This document shows positions 59,231 to 64,000 of a stretch of DNA of 64,000 nt, piece after piece. Origin of the DNA: Atherinomorus stipes (lineage: Eukaryota; Chordata; Actinopteri; Atheriniformes; Atherinidae); assembly GCA_023101725.1 (NCBI GenBank), contig JALJCO010007818.1:372001-436000 (forward strand), in the 5' to 3' direction. The notes under the pieces were generated by a model. The model did no database searches and was not told where the DNA came from. It saw only the letters and a list, made by a program, of their open reading frames with translations. The position numbers were made by a program, and so were the translations under genes. Every line of letters starts with the position of its first letter. Within the stretch, counting starts at the first letter, position 1.

Positions 59231-61079
59231 GGGTCAATTCCAATTCCTATCTTAACCCTCAATCTTAACCCTCAAGCTCAACCCTCAATATTAGTAGCCC
59301 TCAAAACCAAGTGTTAACGGCTATTTTGTGACTTGGAAATGGGACACCCTTAAATGCAGATAGGTCTTCAAACTGTGGGGGGCAGCATTACACCAAAGCA
59401 GCATTCAGTCTGTCAGTTCAGAAGAAGAAGAAGAAGAATTCACTTTATTTACTTTTATTTGCACTGCTAGCCCTGCCTAACCATGGACATATTCAGCTGT
59501 CACCGCATACCACGGCTTATTGAAAGGTAAACACCAACGATAACGAAAATTACGTGGGTAACTGTGGTTCTGTGAATTCCTGGATAACTGCCAGTCAGCT
59601 GGCCTGCACGTCGCCTGATTGACAATTGTCATTAGGACTCCACCTGCGAAGAGCGTGAGGAGCTTTGTTTACAGAAGAAGTGAAACAGAACTATCATTCC
59701 ATAAATAACTCTGCGACTACGGGAGATGACATCAGCCCGGTCGTCTTATTCTGTTATCGGCACAAGCACGTTATACAGGCTTTTATCTTGATAAAACAAC
59801 GACATTAGCGCCAAGAAAAATGACCATTTTGTAACGTTAACTGCTTAAACGATAGCAACATGGCTTGCCGCGCCGGCCGCTATTGACAAAAGATCGTAAA
59901 ATAAAAATAAATATTATGCAACAAGGTAATTAATCATAACATGGGCCTAAACTAAGATAATACAATGGTTTTATAATATTTATACCTCCATAACAAAGAA
60001 AATACTTAAGATTCGTTGCTCGCCTTATTGTGCTTGCATTAAGGGGTAGCCCTCACTAAAGGGTGGTGTCGGAGAATCTAAATATTGAGTCGATTCAGCC
60101 GTCAAACTTGCCCTTAACTTAAAGGAGTAGTACACCCACAGAATGATTTAACTTTATTTTCCACTTACCCTCATGGTGAGCAAGACTTGGAGCACTTTTT
60201 AATATCTCAAATGCAGTCGGCGATCAGGAAGGCTTCTCTTTTCCCCCAACTTTCATATAATGGAGTTCGTGGGGTCGAGCAAAAAGGTCATAAAGTCACA
60301 AAAGCTTGTCAATATTCCTCCATACTGCTCGTAATGTAATCCAAGTGTCCTGAATGGGTACCATCCAGTTTACTCGAACCACACATTTCTATATTTTTAG
60401 AGCCTAAACAGTAGAACACTTCTTCCGTGAGCACACATAAGCACATCCATGAAACTACGGAGCTCAGCGTTCAGAGTCTACTCTGCTGATAATACAAGCG
60501 TAGAAGAAGAAATTCGCTGTTTACATTGTGCTAAGAGCCACAGAGCTGCAGACAAACCGGGAAAACACAAGAGGGTCAAGAGGGGTTGGGTATTGATCTA
60601 AAACAAACAAAGAAAGAAAGAAAAGAGAATGTGTGATCTCATCTGCCGCGGCTCTGTAGTTTGTGAACACGCATCAGCGTGCTGAGGAGATGCGATGTAG
60701 CACTGTTAGGCTCTAAAAATATACTAAATGACGTCATTTCAAGTAAATTATGGACGCTACCCACTCAGGACACTTGGATTACATTGGATGAGCAGTATGG
60801 AGAAATATTGACAAGTTTTTGTGAACTTTTATGGACCTTTCTGGCTCGGGCCTCGGCGACCTCCATTATATGAAAGTTGGGGGGAAAAGAGAAGCCTTCC
60901 TGATTGCCGGCTGCATTTGAGATATTAAAAAAGTGCTCCAGAGTCTTGCTCACCATGAGGGTAAGTGGAAAATAAAGTTGCATCATTCTGGGTGAACTAT
61001 TCCTTTAACTTTCTGAGAATCGGGAGTGTGCATTTTTGAGATTGAGGGTTAAGATTGAGGCAGGAATTGGAATTCACCC
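59231..61079. mobile_element. GGGTGAATTCC-type element, copy 2, interrupted
   Basis: The left end GGGTCAATTCCAATTCCTAT and right end GGAATTGGAATTCACCC are inverted repeats, flanked by TTA on both sides (59228-59230, 61080-61082). The body matches 41321-42282 closely, including ACCACGGCTTATTGAAAGGT and CATTCTGTTATCGG-like blocks. A foldback MITE (60119-61008) is inserted near the right end. Confidence 0.88.
60119..61008. mobile_element. TTAA-type foldback MITE nested in the GGGTGAATTCC-type element
   Basis: TTAA at 60119-60122 and again at 61005-61008 flank inverted ends AGGAGTAGTACACCCACAG and GGGTGAACTATTCCT. In the uninterrupted copy (41321-42282) the same place reads CAACTTAACTTTCTGAG, with one TTAA. 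This gives direct evidence that the family inserts at TTAA and duplicates it. Confidence 0.92.
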
Positions 61080-61330
61080 TTACTCCAATAATGAGCTGAA
61101 TTCATGTTTACCCTTTAAAATAATACATTCTTTCCTGTTTGTGAGGATTATTTTAGACATCTTGTGTAAATCCACATTATGTCATTTCACAGTTTAAGAG
61201 ATTTTCCTCGCTTTAGGTGTGTGGAGTGTGTATTTGTTAAATGGCTTGGGAAAAACTCACTTGAGAGAAGCAGAAAGGAGTCATTTTCCTGTTAAGTTGA
61301 TCAAAATATGGAACAAACATTGTATCTTAC

Positions 61331-61513
61331 CAGCAGCAAAGCGTGCCTCTTGCTCTCCCTCCGTGAGATCAGAATAAGAGTTGAAGTCTGACTCGAGGGC
61401 TGCTGGAGTGTCCATGGGCTTGCACCAGCCTTTCCACTCTATGAGATGGGCCACTCTGCCCTGCGCCATGGCTGTAGGCTTCGTCACATGGTCCTTCACT
61501 ACCTGTGAAATAC
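61331..61513 (-). CDS. fam131a: FAM131A, coding exon upstream of the large intron
   Basis: This 183-nt exon starts with two bases finishing a glycine codon and encodes [20 protein letters not shown], then [50 protein letters not shown] and YSDL-x-GE-EARF are the core of the FAM131 family. Acceptor CATGCAG, donor GTAAGA. Phase 1 at both ends. Confidence 0.97.
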
Positions 61514-61597
61514 CTGCATGACAGATATCGGGAGTTATGCTACAGCATGTCCACTGTGGTGTGCACTGAAAATAAATAGTGCAAGAGAATAACTCAC

Positions 61598-61691
61598 CGT
61601 GCAGGGAGGATCGTGCCAACGCAGCAATCTCTTGAATGGTGAGCGCTCTTCTTGATTTTGGTAACATTTCAATGGTGTCATCAACATTCAC
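61598..61691 (-). CDS. fam131a: FAM131A, first coding exon visible in the window
   Basis: The exon encodes [20 protein letters not shown] then [12 protein letters not shown], the last glycine being split with the next exon. [24 protein letters not shown] is a FAM131A signature (FAM131B has [20 protein letters not shown]-like sequence here). The acceptor ATTGTTTCAG gives phase 0 entry. An in-frame ATG three codons upstream (ATGTTTCAG) lies across the acceptor and is not a likely start. The 5' coding part must lie further upstream. Donor GTGAGT. Confidence 0.94.
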
Positions 61692-62569
61692 CTGAAACAA
61701 TAATAAATAAATCAGTGTGCCTGTAAACTTGCTCAGTATTTCAGCATGAATGTTGTCATTACATCCTGCAATGACTCATAGGAAAACCCCGTGCTGCCTG
61801 TCTGTGGAAAAGAGACTCCTTTAGTCAAAGTACTTCAGTTGCTTCTGTTCCTCAAGGCCTTGAAAACCAGAGGATTTTCTCTGCACGCAGCATTTTAATG
61901 AGTCACAGGCAGCGTGCAGCTACAAACGTGAGCACAAGCACATACTTCTGCAGAATAATGAGAATTTCAGGGCCAACTCTCCAGTGATCTTATGCAGAAT
62001 TATGTAATCCAGCTCATAAAAGGTCCAGTTGAAACACATTTTGTTTCATGTTGAGCAGAAGGAGGTTGAAAAACCGCCGGTCAGAGAAGCTCAAAGCTGG
62101 TTGTTGCTGCATGTTACACCTTTGTTGAATTAGCCTGCGAGCTAATTAGGAAGCCAGCAGTTTGTTCAGGTAACTGAGGTCAAACTTCTCAAGCTACAGT
62201 GTCCTGTTTTACACCTGACAGGCTGCACAAAATCATTCAGTAACATTTATTAGAAAACAAAAGATCTAATGAGTCATTTCTACAGAATTAAAACAAGACA
62301 AAGCACAAACTCCTTCCTTTTCTCTCCATCTACTCAGCTTTTTCAGTCAAGTCAAACCGCAGAGGGAGTATCAAATGTTGACAAGTTCCTTTGTCTGCTT
62401 ACTCCTCTAACCCAGCCTATTCTCACATGGGAAGCAGCGAGGGCCACATTCAGGGCTGATGCCACCACGTTGCTGCTCAATGTGGGTCATCGCACCTGGC
62501 AGACTCAGCACTGTGATGGCAGTTTTAATCATGCAGGTGCTGACTGTGGTCTTAGTTTTCATTTACAGT
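61692..62569. other. fam131a upstream intron, no exon found
   Basis: I looked on the minus strand for an exon with a start codon and a phase 0 donor and found none I could support. No repeat with clear ends. Confidence 0.4.
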
Positions 62570-63322
62570 GGGGCTGTCTGGATCCGATACCAGTATCAGT
62601 TATTGGGCCGATATTGATAAAAAAAAAAAAAAAAAAAAAGTTGATCGCAAGGTTGTTCGATATTGACTTTTTTACTGATATCCAATATTGTCCAACTCTT
62701 AAATTCTGATATCAGATATCAACCGATACTGAATCTATGCAGACATCTGTGAGGTTGCATCTCTCATATTTTGAGAAATACAACTCGATTCTGCTCTGAG
62801 AGCAAAGATCCCAAAATATCCTTAACTCAGCCAGAGGAGTTCATTTTGGACATCTGGCTGCCAGATATCAGATACTATCAGGTATTAGATACTAGCATAC
62901 ATCAGATACTAGCAGGTATTCGATACTACCATATATCAGATACTAGCAGGTATTAGCCAACATGTGGCTAATTCTCATGTTTCTGACAACTTGGTAACTT
63001 AACCAACAACTGAAAACCAGAAATATTATAAGCAGCTTCAAAGCAAGTCAGTCTGTAGCAGCAGCAGCTGCACCGTAGTCACATGACTCTGAAAGGAATG
63101 CTGGGATACGAAGTTCTTTCGGGATAACAGGGATTTTTCTACATGCTGGACCGCTGCTAATGGAACGAGATCTCATGAGATCTTGTTCCATAACGAAATC
63201 TTGCGCCATTTCATCAGTTAAAATATCGGCCCCAAAAACTGATACCGATGTTTGCCCATATCGCATTTTAATCCAGATATCATCCAATGATATCTGTAGG
63301 CCCATAATATAGGACATCCCCA
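62570..63322. mobile_element. MITE-like repeat with GATATC/GATACC motifs
   Basis: GTGGGGCTGTCTGGATCCGA at the left and ATAGGACATCCCCAG at the right are weak inverted ends. The interior holds an A run (62620-62639) and many ATCAGATACTA units (62868-62955). Related 'GATATC' and 'CAATATC' motifs occur at 52860-52920. Boundaries are approximate. Confidence 0.45.
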
Positions 63323-63469
63323 GAGGATTAGATCAGAATGCGACAAAATTTGCCAATCCAAGAAATCCATTCCAGCTTTTTTTTTCAAGCACTTCTTCCT
63401 GACTGGGTCTTAATTTGTTTAACATTATTTTATTTATTATAATGTTTGTATGTTTAAAATTCATCATAC

Positions 63470-63970
63470 CCGCTGGTAAACTAGAAAAGCACTCGGAGCG
63501 TGCAGACCTCCACCAAGTAGCTCATGTCCCCCTCATATTGTGATTCACACCTAAACTTTTATTGCTATGTGTCTTTTGTTAGCTACATTTTGTTTCTGTT
63601 TATAAAGTTTAAACTGGAAAGTTCACAGTTCATAATGTACCTGTAATGTAACGTTATAGAACTCATTGAGATCCTTTCTTGTAATTTTTTACCAAACACT
63701 TGGGCTCTTTGTATGGAGTTATATGCAAAAATTCCGAAATTTGGCCGATCTCACGATGATAAAAAAAAAAAATCCTTCAAAAAAGTTCCTGGATTCAGAG
63801 GGTGATCTGGATTACCACCAAAATTGAATGGGTTCGTCCTTGGGCTGAGGCGCACAGCTGGTGAAAATTTCAGGTCAATCCATCCAGAACTTTTTCCACA
63901 AAGTTGTTGACAGACAAACAAACCAACACTACCAAAAACATTACCTCCTTGGCAGAGGTAATAATAAATG
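63470..63970. repeat. Dispersed repeat, copy B
   Basis: This longer copy matches 51380-51760 and adds ATTTCAGGTCAATCCATCCA and ACAGACAAACAAACCAACAC, closing with CTCCTTGGCAGAGGTAATAA. It probably derives from a transposable element, but no coding domain is present. Confidence 0.6.
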
Positions 63971-64000
63971 GGTCAGTGTTTCCTGTTACTTCCTGCTATG

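Noticed and set aside
63048..63317. Minus-strand open frame of 89 codons upstream of fam131a, considered as a 5' exon
   Set aside because: It lies within a MITE-like repeat, lacks a phase 0 donor at its end and does not resemble FAM131 N-termini.

Overview
This window is vertebrate nuclear DNA, almost certainly from a teleost fish. Exons are split with GT/AG introns, genes are sparse, and the DNA between them is full of fish-type Tc1 transposons, tRNA-derived SINEs, L2-like LINE tails, TTAA-bounded foldback elements and dinucleotide repeats. I see no bacterial, organellar or CRISPR-like content. The species cannot be named from the sequence; a percomorph fish is a reasonable guess.

Three protein-coding loci are supported. 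(1) clcn2, + strand: the last two coding exons (6485-6571 and 9108-9302), which encode the end of the second CBS domain and the C-terminus of the ClC-2 chloride channel. The rest of the gene lies left of the window. (2) A small heat shock protein of the HSPB7/HSPB12 type, - strand: complete in three exons (30642-30396, 22078-21918, 20105-19914; 199 codons plus stop). Its promoter shows a TATA box and a perfect CArG box. (3) fam131a, - strand: the last four coding exons (61691-61598, 61513-61331, 50765-50634, 48707-48055; 353 residues plus stop). Its 5' exon(s) were not found and probably lie beyond 64000.

clcn2 and fam131a converge, as CLCN2 and FAM131A do in human 3q27. Here an HSPB7-type gene sits between them. 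In human 1p36 the paralogues CLCNKA/CLCNKB, HSPB7 and FAM131C are neighbours, so this window probably shows the same ancestral trio surviving in the other paralogon. The genes share ancestry of position; the sequence gives no sign of a common pathway or operon-like control.

Layout: 1-6.4 kb, clcn2 intron with repeats and a 700-bp palindrome; 6.4-9.3 kb, clcn2 3' exons; 9.3-13.7 kb, clcn2 3' flank; 13.7-19.4 kb, repeats including an L2-like LINE end; 19.4-30.8 kb, the HSPB gene and its repeat-rich first intron; 31-44 kb, a gene-free interval with LINE and Tc1 remnants, including a transposon nest of at least four elements at 41.0-43.6 kb; 44-61.7 kb, fam131a with a repeat-filled 10.5-kb intron; 61.7-64 kb, upstream fam131a intron with repeats. 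The most interesting signals are the retained HSPB gene with its muscle-type promoter, complementary AC/GT repeats at the two ends of the last fam131a intron, and natural empty-site/filled-site pairs that reveal the target sites of several transposon families.
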